From Rosa chinensis (lineage: Eukaryota; Streptophyta; Magnoliopsida; Rosales; Rosaceae), in contig NC_037088.1 in assembly GCF_002994745.2 (NCBI RefSeq), positions 62,576,397 through 62,640,396 of the forward strand: a stretch of DNA of 64,000 bases, given 5' to 3'. Positions 47,206 through 58,096 of the stretch are shown in pieces. The translations under genes and the position numbers were made by a program. Numbering within the stretch: position 1 is the stretch's first letter; each line of letters opens with the position of its first letter. The notes under the pieces were generated by a model. The model was not told the origin of the DNA. It did no database searches and saw nothing but the letters and a program-made list of their open reading frames with translations.

Positions 47206-47890
47206 AAACTTTTTTTTTCTTTCCTTCTGCCCCATTACTTAAAAAACAAAAAACAAAAAGAACAAAAAAAAAAATCTGATTTAGGCACCCAAAAAATGTT
47301 CTAGGCACCCACACATCTTCTCCCTTTTGTGAAGTCGTGAAGACGAGCCACCGAAGCTCGCTCCGGCTTCTTCTCGTCGGCGCCACCGTAGGTCGCTCCA
47401 CCTCGACCCTCCCCTTATCACCTCCCTCTACGATCAATCCCCGCCTGCCACGTCCCCAGCCTCACTCTCGCTCCTTCGTCCCCTCTAAATCACAGAGGAT
47501 CAAACCTCTCCTTGGCCACAGTTGTAAGGGCGTCCTCTACTCAAGTTTCTCAGATGTAGCGGTGAGGTCGAATCGGAAAGCAGAGTCGAGCCGTCGAGGA
47601 GGTAGTCGTCGTCATCGTCTATGAAGCCGAGTCCGGTCTCATCGCTGATAAAATGTAAATCGGCTCTCTGGTGCCTCAGTGCTTGCACCAACACTCCTGC
47701 AAATTTGTGAGAGAGAGAGAGAGAGAGATCGATGGCATATGGTTAGTTTATTAATTTGACTGAGGGTAAAATTGTCTTTTTATGTTAAATTGAGTAGTTG
47801 GGAATAAAAATATGTTGATAGGGTAAGTGAGATAATTACTTATTTTGGTGATTTGGGTCAAGGACCCAAAAAAAAAAAAAAAAAAAAAAG
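47206..47890. other. GC-rich repeat-like stretch ending in an A-run
   Basis: From about 47,335 to 47,640 the sequence is GC-rich with open frames on both strands that look compositional. It contains a (GA)n run near 47,710 and ends in about 22 A (47868-47889), which suggests retroposition of the whole block. No domain recognised. Confidence 0.3.
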
Positions 47891-47917
47891 ATAACCAAGT
47901 TTGAGTAGAATATAGTT

Positions 47918-50900
47918 TTTTTTTTTGATCGAAATGAATAATTTCATTAATAAACGAAGATTACAATGAGGATGGGATCAAGAGTTTCATAGATAGAAGT
48001 ACTCTGTCCACTTCAGACTTCACACCCGAAGTCTATACTGACACACTGGTGGAGCCAAAACGGCCCCGACTCCAAACACACAAAAGGTTGACTCAACTGC
48101 AAGGCTTCCTTTGCAAGACGATGTGCAACTTTATTGCAATCACGTCTCACAAATTGCCAACTGCAAAAATTAAAAAACTGAAATAATTGTTTAACTTCAT
48201 CTAGAATATGTCCCTCCGAACTCAGATTGTCATTTGTGTCATGCAAAGTGTTCAGCACTGTCAGAGAATCCCCTTCCACCTCTAAATTAGTAAAACCAAC
48301 ATGTAAAGCATACCGGAGACCATGCAATAATGCTAATGACTCCACCGCTCTAGGAGATATATTACCTATTAGTGGAGCAGCCACAGCACTTTTAGCATGC
48401 CCTTATGATCCCGAAAGATAGCCCCAATTCCACTTACTCCATTTTTTACATCTGTAGCCCCATCAAAATTCATCTTTAAAAGACCTTGTGCTGGCGGTTT
48501 CCAATTCACAACCTCCTGATTCGTCGACCCTTCAGACAATTTTGTTTGTGGCATCTATGCAATAGCAGAACAAAATTGCAGCTGCCACTCCTTTGAAGCT
48601 TGAACAAGACCCTCAAAATGCAGAGTCTTCTCTGCATGTCGCTGCAAGTTCCTATTCCTCCACAACCACTAGACAATAAAACCAAAGAGAGCCAAATCAT
48701 TACCGACAGCTATACGTGACACATGTGAGAATAAATCCATGACAGAAGGTTCCGTCCATGTTTTATAGACTTCACTTAAAAAGGTCATCTTCCAAACATG
48801 TCTAGCTGCAGGGCATTCCCAAAAAAACATGAATAGTAGACTCACAAGCAGCCCCACACTGCCAACACGATCCATACATAGTTATTCTCCGTTTCTGTAA
48901 GTTCTGACCACACTGGAGGAAATTGTGAAACGCCCTCCAAAGTAACAACTTAATCTTGCTTGGAACATGAAGCTTCCAAACCTTATTCCACACCTCTGGA
49001 ACCATAGAAGAGCTACACCCGGCAATGTTCCCATTCTTCTTCTCCTGCAATGCACAAGCTACCCAGTAACCAGTTTTAACTGTAAAGTTACCATTCTTAG
49101 TAAAATGCCAAATTAGCTTATCCGGGATTGATCTCAAACCCAATTAAAGGCATTGCCAGAATTGTCTCAGCTTCATGTGCAAGAAAGAGTGATTGAATTA
49201 GAGGGACGTTCCATGCTCCCGATTCAATCAAAAGATGTTCCATAGTCCAATCATCTGGTATAGGCAGGGGAGAAACAACTTTAAAACGTGATGGGGTAGG
49301 TAGCCATCGATCGCCCTTTATGCTAACCCTCCTCCCATTGCCAATGCGCCATCTAGTTCCTTGATCAAGCACCTGCTTACCCCACAATAGCCTTCTCCAC
49401 ACTGCTGAGGGAGTAGTCCCCAAAGAAGCATTTAAGAAACAAGTCTGTGAAAAGTATTTTGCTTGCAAAATCTCACTTACCAAAGAAGTTCTACCCCAGA
49501 AAATGCGCCAAACCGTTTTTGCAAGCATCGACTGATTAAATGCCCTTAAGTTCCGGACACCTAGACCTCCTGCCTCCTTACTTGTACATAAATACTCCCA
49601 GCTACTCCAATGAATACCTCTCACACCGCCGTTCTTTCCGCACCAGAATTTGCTCACTTTAGACTGGAATTTCTTACACACCCCGATTGGCAATTGGAAC
49701 ACACTCATGGAATAAGTGGGAATAGCTTGAGCCACTGCTTTGATTAAAACAAGCTTACTCGCTTTTGAGAGGAACTTCCCTTGCCAACCTTGCAAATGCC
49801 TATCCAGTCTTTAGTTCAGCTTTCGAAAAACATCTGTTTTATTTCTACCAATTGTTGTTGGGAGCCCCATATATTTTTCATGGAAATCCACCACCGGAAC
49901 ACTTAGAAATTCTTATAACTCCGTTTGCAAATCTTCAGGGACATTAGGACCAAAAGACAACGCTGATTTTTGAAAATTAATCCTCTGTCCAGCTGCACTC
50001 TCATACAATAACAAGCATTGCTTCAGGGAGATACAATCTTGGATGTTAGCATTCATGAAGAGCAAACTATCATGTGCAAATAGGAGATGAGAAATAGATG
50101 GTGCAGAAGGAGTAACTTTAACCCCATGAATCATTCCCATTTCATCTGCACGATGCAACAGACCTGACAAACCTTCAGATACGAGAAGAAAAAGATACAA
50201 GGACAAAGGATCGCCCTGACGGATGCCTCTAGTTGGTGTAAAGTGCCCAACCAGTTGACCTTTCCAAAGAATTGAGAAAGAAACTGACTGAACACATTTC
50301 ATAACCAGAGAAACCCACCTGTTGGCGAACCCTAACTTCTTCATCACTTCATTGAGGAAAGGCCATTCCACCCTAGCATACGCTTTACTAATATCCAATT
50401 TCAGCACCATCTTTGGCTCCTGAGTTGTCTTCTGAATACGGATGGTATGAACAGTTTCAAATGCTGCAATAACGTTATCTTGAATATTCCGACCTGGAAC
50501 AAAAGCACTTTGAGTGCTTGAAATAATATCTGGCAGATGCTTCTTCAACTTGTTAGCTAAAACTTTAGAGACAAGTTTATATACTGTGGAGCAGAGACTT
50601 ATGGAACGAAACTCTGTCACACTCTTTGGACTTGAGATTTTTGGAATCAGAGAAAGAAGATACTCGTCTAACTCCTTTCCGTCATTCAGAACACCCAAAC
50701 AAAACTCACAAACATCATCCCCTACCACAGGCCAAAAGGATTTGAAAAACAGAGCTGACATCCCATCCAATCCGAGCAATTTTGTCGCCCCCATATGTTT
50801 CAAAGTCAACTCTACTTCCCATCTTTCAAACCTTCCAAGCAGCTTACTATTTACTTCCTCTGTAACCCTTCTTGGGATCGTATCGAGAACCAACTCCAAG

Positions 50901-51936
50901 TTATTGCAACCTTCCGATGTGTACAAGTTAGAGAAATAGGACACAAAAGCATTTTGAATTAATAGCTTCCAAATCCTCACACCAGGTCCCAGTTTCATCA
51001 CAAACACCTTGTATTTTATTTTGTTGACCGCGGCCCTTAGCCACAGCATGGAAATTTTTTTTGTTCTGATCCCCTTCTTGTAAATATTGAATTCGGGATT
51101 TTTGTTTCCAAATGGACTCCTCATATTCAGCGTATTTTTCTATCTCATGTTTAATCACTTTACGCTGTCTTCTATCAGCTTCAGAGCATGCATCAAGTGG
51201 GAAGTTTTGCAACGACGTTTTCAGTGCTGCGATCTTTCTGGGGATATGAGCGACCACCTTCGAATTCCATTCTTGCAATCTCTCAGCACAAAACTGTAGT
51301 TTAGAATACAGAGAATCCAAAGCCTTCACCTCCCAAGCCTCCTTCACTATAGCGCCACAGTGTTCTTCTTTTACCCAAAAACTTTCGAAAAGAAACCGTC
51401 GTTTAGAACGCTGTCTTTTTGGTAACCCCACTCCCAATAAATCAAACAGCAAAGGTAAATGGTCACTCGCTCCAACCTCCAAATGAAATACATGAGAGCA
51501 TCTCCAACAGAATACTTATTTCAAAAAAAAATTGAAATTTAACTAGTTTTAGGCTAAGTTTGATCTCCAACAGACTAGCTAAACAAAATCTAAATTTAGC
51601 TTTAACTAAAAGACCTAGCTATATTTAGCTAGAGAGGAGAGAGAATTTAACTAAAAGTTAAATTTAACTTGAGTTTTAGGTATTTGCTGGAGCATAACTC
51701 AATATTCAACTAGCTATATTTCAATTTTAGCTACTTTTAGCTATCCAGATAGCTATCACTGTTGGAGATGCTCTGAGCATTAGGTAAGAGATCATCACAG
51801 TAGGATTCAAGAAACCAGTCTAATCTTTCTGCAATCGTACCATTACTCCACTCCAAGTAAAATTAGGCCCTGTAAACTCCACTTCCTTAAAGGCACAGTC
51901 ATTTACTACTTCTCCAAACCTCTCCATCTGACACAT
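47918..51936 (-). mobile_element. LINE C: 5'-truncated non-LTR retrotransposon with target-site copies
   Basis: GAATATAGTT flanks the element on both sides (47908-47917 and 51937-51946). A T-run at the left is the A-tail of a minus-strand element. From the right: end of the endonuclease (FTGPNFTWS; EVGASDHLPLLFDL), RT (about 51,000-49,915), a zf-RVT region (CWQCGAACESTIHVF, about 48,860) and RNase H (LKMNFDGATDVKNG, about 48,460; VRRDCNKVAHRLAKEAL, about 48,140). The RT frame is open for about 400 codons, but catalytic sites are lost: KLDISKAYARVEW (D to A) and FAHDSLLF (usual FADD). Frameshifts separate the domains. The endonuclease is split by a MITE at 51496-51773. Immobile. Confidence 0.93.
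51496..51773. mobile_element. MITE nested in the LINE C endonuclease region, TGA target duplication
   Basis: Perfect 15-16 base inverted ends (GAGCATCTCCAACAG) and TGA on both sides (51493-51495 and 51774-51776). The interior is built of short TTTAGCTA-type repeats and is 278 bp long. Removing it restores the LINE endonuclease reading into EVGASDHLPLL. The ends resemble those of the MITE at 28.0 kb (CTCCAACAG), suggesting related families. Confidence 0.85.
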
Positions 51937-52034
51937 GAATATAGTTAGGGATGTGTCTTCTGAGTAATCCGAAAAAATAATGTTTTTCCTAATTATAAGA
52001 GTGAATAAAAAACCTCGTGGAATAGGGATAGCTA

Positions 52035-52050
52035 CTATAGCTACATATAT
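52035..52050 (+). promoter_or_regulatory. TATA box of the RING-H2 gene
   Basis: ATATATAAAG about 100 bases upstream of the ATG at 52146, at a position consistent with a leader of about 70 bases. Confidence 0.55.
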
Positions 52051-52145
52051 AAAGACCCTGACCTCGACCCTTTCTAATTGTACCCGTCTCCCTTATTATT
52101 TTCGACTGTCACTATCTATCTGTTTTTCCGGCCACCACAACCACC

Positions 52146-52874
52146 ATGAGATATCTTACTTTATTCCATGTTTCGCAGCAACACAGACCCTACCCGATCT
52201 GCGCCGTTCCGATCACATTCCACTTCTACAAGTATAACGGATACCAACGTGAGATTGATCCACCGCGAGACCTTAGTACTGTTTATATTAGCCGAATAAC
52301 TTTTCAGTACTTACATGTACTTAGAGTCCATCCCTCATCCAATAGGACTGCGGATCTACGGGATCAGATTGCTACGCTCCTCTCCGACTCTATACGTGTC
52401 ACAGAAGAGGACCAGTCAACTATAATTGAAAAGATATTTCAGGTGCTTGCCCCGGACCCCGAGCTTTGTATTTTTGTTGATGTGGCGGAAGTGACTCTGC
52501 AGATAGCGGATGACATTGACGCGGTTCTTGCAACGGAGTCCTTAAGAACATATATTCCCAAGCTTATTCCGGCAACTAAATCATCTATTGAAGGTTTGGA
52601 GAAAGTAGGGCTTGATAGCTTGGAAATCAAATCTAGTATTGAACTGACACCATCTTGTGTTATTTGTATGGAGGACCTTGATTACTCTGCAGAAGAAGGA
52701 GAGGGGGTAGTTGATCCTGATCATAAACGTCATGGGATCCTGATCACTCGCATGCCATGTTTGCACTATTATCATGAAGATTGCATTGTTCGTTGGCTGG
52801 AGATCAATCACAGGTGTCCCATTTGCCGATACCCAATGCCAACTGAAAACCCAAACCCAAACCCAACATTGTAA
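52146..52874 (+). CDS. RING-H2 finger protein, probable E3 ubiquitin ligase, intronless
   Basis: RING-H2 proteins recruit an E2 and transfer ubiquitin to target proteins. This single-exon frame of 242 aa has a C3H2C3 finger with Cys171, Cys174, Cys205, His207, His210, Cys213, Cys224 and Cys227 (CVICMED ... MPCLHYYHEDC ... CPIC). The spacing between Cys174 and Cys205 is unusually long because of an acidic insert (SAEEGEGVVDPDHK). No transmembrane segment was seen, so it is probably soluble; the N-terminal 160 residues match no domain I know. The ATG lies in a good context (accaccATGA). It begins only about 200 bases from the end of LINE C. Substrate unknown. Confidence 0.8.
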   Translation: MRYLTLFHVSQQHRPYPICAVPITFHFYKYNGYQREIDPPRDLSTVYISRITFQYLHVLRVHPSSNRTADLRDQIATLLSDSIRVTEEDQSTIIEKIFQVLAPDPELCIFVDVAEVTLQIADDIDAVLATESLRTYIPKLIPATKSSIEGLEKVGLDSLEIKSSIELTPSCVICMEDLDYSAEEGEGVVDPDHKRHGILITRMPCLHYYHEDCIVRWLEINHRCPICRYPMPTENPNPNPTL

Positions 52875-53295
52875 GCTAGGCTGCATTAGCTTACAATGTG
52901 TTATATATGCTGATGCATCAAAGCCGTAATCGATGAACTTTTTTTTTTTTTTTTTGCCTCTTTCTGGTCATGCGAGCTTTGATGTTCCCAACCACATGGT
53001 TTCAACACTAATAATTATTTGTATAGGTAAGGTTTGTGGATTATCGACGGGATTATAGGTTAATAGAGAAGCAATATTTCGATTACAACTATACTAATTG
53101 CTTCCATGAGTTTTAAGGTTCTCCCCCACTAACCTATATAGCTATTTGCGAGTGTTTATTTATCTCCTATAAATTCTTAGGTTTGGTAGAAAATATCTAA
53201 TTTCGTGCCTGACCAATGGAGCTACCTATACTCACGTTTGATGCTTCCAACTGCTAACTTCAGTGGATAACTAAAGGAGTTTATGATCTATCTCA
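52875..53295. other. RING-H2 3' flank
   Basis: A 3' UTR and spacer between the RING-H2 stop and the second CACTA element, with a T-run at about 52,939-52,956. Nothing else recognised. Confidence 0.5.
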
Positions 53296-53749
53296 TGCCA
53301 CTACTAGAATTTTTGCCTTAGACATCACAACAATTACATCGGTGAGGAATTCACGCGATGTAAAAAAATGTCATTAACATCGATTCCTCAAATACTAATT
53401 TCTATGCATATTACTGACATCGATTTTTACTGTTGACCGATGTCTACAATTTAATTCTAAAAGTTAAAAAAACGCGGAAAAGACTAAGTTAAAAATTTCG
53501 ACACGCGGGGGCCAAAATTTTCGTTCCCCACACACACTTAGTCAGTTTTCCCACTTTCTCTAGCAGCCCATTTTCATCCTTACTCACTATCTCTAACAAA
53601 ACTGGCGACCCGACCATCTCTCTAGCTCTTCCCCGAAACCCTAGCCCTCTCCTCCTTACTCTCCCGCTCTCTTTTCAAGGCCACCACTACCTCCCTCTCC
53701 TCCGCTCACTCCCGTTACTATCTCTCCGGCGCCATGCCTCCGCTGGCAA

Positions 53750-53751
<2 letters not shown>

Positions 53752-53816
<65 letters not shown>
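53752..53816. repeat. Compound (CT)n(CA)n microsatellite
   Basis: About 14 CT units (53752-53780) followed directly by about 18 CA units (53781-53816), inside CACTA element 2. Confidence 0.95.
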
Positions 53817-53819
<3 letters not shown>

Positions 53820-55154
53820 TCTCTCTCTAAAACCCTCTTAGTCTCTCTCTGGAATTGACAAAGATGAAGTCTATGCAGCGTCCAAGGAGAAAAGCGCCTC
53901 CGCCTTCAGATCTAACTATACGGCCTTGGATTCAAAGCCTTCGCCGGCGGCTAAGTTGAAGAGTCCGTTGCCGCCAAGGCCGCCATCGTCAAATCCTCTC
54001 AAACGTAAGTTGGGATGCTTCCTAAGAACTATGTCCATGAAGCCTCTGGATCTCTCCGTCGAGGTACTGCTCTGTTTCTTAACCGACCTGGATCTCTTCG
54101 TCGGAAACCTTTCCTTCACTGTTGGTGTGTCAATTTGGATTTCATGGCTTGCTTAGTTGCTACTCACTCTTAGTGGGTTTTTCCAAAAGATTCAAACTTT
54201 GTGAAAAAAATTCAAACTTTGTGAAAAAAGGTTCAAACTTTAGCTTTTTGTGACATATAGGTCACAATTGAAGATGTTGAGGATGAAGAAGGGATCCACA
54301 GCTCAGGTTTGCTTTGCTTTCGGTTTTTGTTTATAACATTGGGTTACTGAGATTGTAGATTGTTATTGCTAGGTGCTGAAAGTTAGTTGGTAATTGGTGT
54401 AATGCAGTGTGTTTGCTTGGTTGATGAGTCTGGTAATTGGACAATGCGTCCATGTCTCTCTAGTGCTGTGAAGCTTCACCCAAAGTTACATGCTTCTATT
54501 TGTGTCAATTTGTGTGGTGAGTTATCGCGTTTTCTTTGAATAGTTAGCTATCATTTTATTTGAATACTTTTTTTGAATGGGCTCGCGCTCGTCGTCGGCT
54601 TCGTCAAGCTAGAGAACCGCCACTCTAAGGCCAGGTCACAGTTGGCTCAATTCTCACTTGACGAAGATCTGGCCGTATGTAAATAAGGTAATTCCATCTG
54701 GGTTTTCTTTGTTTGTATTAAAGTTTGTGTTTTTTTTTAAACCAAGATCGCCAAAGAAGTTTGAATTGGGTTTGTGAATGTGGTGGTGTAGGCAGCTTCT
54801 GAGTTGAAAGACACAAACCACATTCACAAACCCAATTCAAACGTCTTTGAATTGGGTTTTTCAACACAGATTCTGAGTTGAAAGATACAAACCCAACACA
54901 GCTTTTGGTTTGTGAATGTGTCTTTCAAATTTTGCTTTGATTTCTAATTGGGTGTGTTCCCTAACTGCAAATTTTTGATCTTTGTGTAACTGGGCGAATG
55001 GGACATTTGGGTTTGTGGTAATGATTGTAAAGTCTTGTGAATCGCATTGGAGTTCTAGTTAAAACATTTCATTTTGTGATAATGATTGTTGAGGTTAATG
55101 AGTTGGGATTTTGTGGAACCGTTAAGTAATTGGATCCTTTTGTTCGCATTTCAG

Positions 55155-56336
55155 GAGGAGATACATGAACTGTTACTGAGTTTTGCTGAAGCTGGAGCTA
55201 CTGTTGTGAGACTAAAAGGAGGGGATCCATTGGTGAGTTCTTAGATTTTATCTTCAAAAAGTTATGGCAATTCCTTACATATCGAATTTGTAACATTATG
55301 ATGAAGCATATTGTTTGTCTTTTAGGTGTTCGGAAGGGGTGGAGAGGAGATGGATTTTTTGCAAAAGCAAGGAATTCAAGTGCAAGTTATTCCAGGTACA
55401 ATAATGAGTCAATATTAGTAAACTCTGTTATTTAGTTGAGCCTTTTAATAAGAATTTTCGAATGTCTCAAGAGTTTTAAGTGGCTCCATTAGTTACCTAT
55501 TTCTTTCAAAGTAAGTATGTTCATTATCTTACCAAAGAAACATTGATAAAAATACAATTATATTGTTGAGAATATCCAACAGTGTCAGCAATGGCAATTG
55601 ATATCTAAGTGTGACTTTTTTTTTTTTACCCTTCTAGTGGTTCCTTAACACTCTGATGTTTTGATTCAAGTTTAATTTGTCCTCATTGTCTATTCGCTTT
55701 TTTAGGTCTATGGTTGTTTGCAGTTTGGTGGTCTCATACTTTTTGGTTGATGATGTTTGTTGATTATCATGTTTTATGTATCCTGTTAATTGTAAAGAGT
55801 TGTAAAGCTTTCATATTCGGTGGACTGCTGGCACATTTTGATAGTACTTCCTATTTTCATATAAGTTTCCTATTAAAATTAAAGGAGTGAAAATCCTAGC
55901 CTCTACCTTATACCTTGGTATAAGTCTCGTCATAATTCCTAAATACTGGAAGCCCTTAAGTTCCAAGCAGGGGTAGGGAACACTAGTGAAATAAAATAAA
56001 TAAATAAACAAAATAAAATGGCAAGGTAATACAGTTAACATGTGAGATTACTTTTCATTGAGGAAAAACTAAGGGAGTCTTCATCAGTTTGCCTTTAGCT
56101 ATAAGGCAGAAGGATTCCATTTAGGATCTGGCTATTTTCTTATTTAGCAAATTGTGCATCCTTCTCTAGCTTTGAAATGATTTTCTGAACAGTGAAGCTT
56201 TTTTCAGACAGCGAATTCAAAAAAGATCATCTGATGGAGACTTGTGTATATGATCAAAATCTTTTATTACTTTCCAGGTATCACTACTGCTTCTGGGATA
56301 GCAGCAGAGCTAGGGATCCCATTAACTCACAGAGGA
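55155..56336 (+). pseudogene. UPM1: Captured exons of uroporphyrinogen III methyltransferase
   Basis: Three pieces with AG/GT borders: 55155-55232 (EEIHELLLSFAEAGATVVRL, then KGGDPL), 55326-55395 (VFGRGGEEMDFLQKQGIQVQ, then VIPG) and 56278-about 56336 (ITTASGIAAELGIPLTHRG). Together they cover the S-adenosylmethionine-binding part of the SUMT domain (GDPxVFGRGGEE), which in plants makes the sirohaem precursor in plastids. The N-terminal transit region and the C-terminal half are missing, and a stop follows the third piece. Further decayed sequence up to about 56,740 may be another exon. Confidence 0.88.
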
Positions 56337-57344
56337 AACTAGGAATCTAGATTTCATTTATGCTTGCATCTTATGTCTTTGCTTGTAAACTACTAATATC
56401 ATTTTATATTTTGGTTTCTTGTAGGTAATGTTCTCTCCCCCAGAAACAACCTGAATTTGAGTGACATTACAGTAATAAGTCTCCCAAGAAAATATACTCT
56501 CACTCATTGCTAATTAAAGATTAATTGATTTTAACAGTAATATTGATGTAATAAATTGTAATTTGCTTTCATGATCTCACCTTTTTACTTTTCTTGTTTT
56601 TAATTAGTGTAAATTGAAATTACCAATATTCTTGTCATTATGTAGACAAAAGATGCTCGCTACGTAGAAAACCAATAGCAGAACATAGCTGATGCTATCG
56701 ATCTACTCCCTCGACTGGCAACCTATTTCGTTGTTAACATAAGGTAAGTCTTTATTTTGTGATCTTCACCCATAGTTTATTATGATGATATACTTTGTGA
56801 CATTAATTTCATTCAAATTACTTAATGCTTGTAGGATAAGTGATTTTGAGTTTACTCCAAAATTTGCAATATTGGATCTGTTAGACATCCCACTATATCA
56901 TGGCTGGGTAGTTGATCCCTAACTTTGTTTTTGAAGTTCTCAAATCTTACTTGGCACGAGTAAAACACTTTTCTTATTGCAATATGAAGGTTGCTAATTC
57001 TCGGTGAACTTAATTGTGGGGCTTTGTAATTCATATTTATGGTTAATGTACATTCTGTACAAATGTTATCCCATAGATTCAATTGTGAATAAACAGCTGA
57101 TTTGAACTACGTTCTTTGTTGTTTGCACTTCTCTTATATATACTATGAAGCAATTTGGATACTTGATGTTTCAAGAAAGGTTGTAGTTTTACTCAATTTA
57201 TGATGTACTTAAGGAAATAAGATGTGTTGATTCGATTTTGGCTTGGTTTGTATGTCCAAAATCTGTTCACTAGCTGATGCTTTAAGATTGTGTATAATCA
57301 GATTGCTTGAATTAATGCAATGCCCCATATTCAAGAAGTGATGT

Positions 57345-57680
57345 TAAAAAAACTAATGGACGTCGATGTAAACTACAAGGAACGATGTATAGCATCAATA
57401 TGGACATCGATTTACAATTTGGAAAATGATGTATAGCATCAATATGGACATCGATTTACAATTTGGAAAATGATGTATAGCATCAATATGGACATTGATT
57501 TACAATTTGGGAAACGATGTCTAGAATCAAAAGGGACATCGATTTACAATTTGGGAAACGATGTCTACTATTAATATGGACATCGTTGTTAACCTAAAAC
57601 CTGATGTAATATAGTAAAATGGACATCACTCCATCAAAGGAAACGATGTTTATTATAATATTGCACATCGTTCATACAAT
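57345..57680. repeat. Subterminal inverted-pair array of CACTA element 2
   Basis: About seven units of about 43-44 bases, each with (A)CATCGAT near the start and GATGT about 20 bases on. Several neighbouring units are almost identical ('gatttacaatttggaaaatg'), more so than in element 1. Confidence 0.85.
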
Positions 57681-58096
57681 ACTAAGGAATGTAGATTGAA
57701 TCTTAAATAGTGGGATATATGGAAAATATGCGTGAACCTCACAAACCGCAGGCAAAATGAAAAGAATCTGATGTCTGACACCATATAAAACATCGTTTCT
57801 AATTTGAGTAACGATGTTAAACTGAATACTTCTGCTATTGGACCTATACTTCACCAAGCATTAAATGTCAAAATATGAAGGTTTAACAATATCTAAACAC
57901 ACTAATATGTCTTCATAATAACGGTTTTACATTGGTTCCATAAGCTTATACGATGTCTATTTTTGAACTGGACATCAGTTTTTGATCGATGTCAGGTTGT
58001 TCGTGATCTTTAACATCACCCACTAAGACATCGTATGGTTTTATTTCTAACATCGGTTTCTGGCCAATGTCTAAGACAAAAATTCTAGTAGCGTGC

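Larger units (their letters stand above)
53299..58093. mobile_element. CACTA element 2, same family as element 1, carrying UPM1 exons
   Basis: The left end is CACTACTAGAATTTTTG; the right end reverse-complemented is CGCTACTAGAATTTTTG, with a single A to G change in the terminal CAC. TGC flanks both sides (53296-53298 and 58094-58096). The mutated terminus may have fixed it in place. Subterminal sequence, the 'cgcgg..ccaaaattttc' block near 53,480-53,530 and the right-end block 'caaaatatgaaggttt' are shared with element 1 (8,590-8,650 and 13,773-13,787). No transposase frame was found. The interior holds exons of a uroporphyrinogen III methyltransferase gene and other unidentified coding-like pieces (VTIEDVEDEEGIHSS near 54,260; LVDESGNWTMRPCLSSAV near 54,430). 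Confidence 0.88.

Noticed and set aside
47337..47694. Overlapping open frames on both strands in a GC-rich block
   Set aside because: Same pattern as at 7.7 kb: Arg/Ser/Pro-rich translations without homology, inside repeat-like sequence with an A-run.
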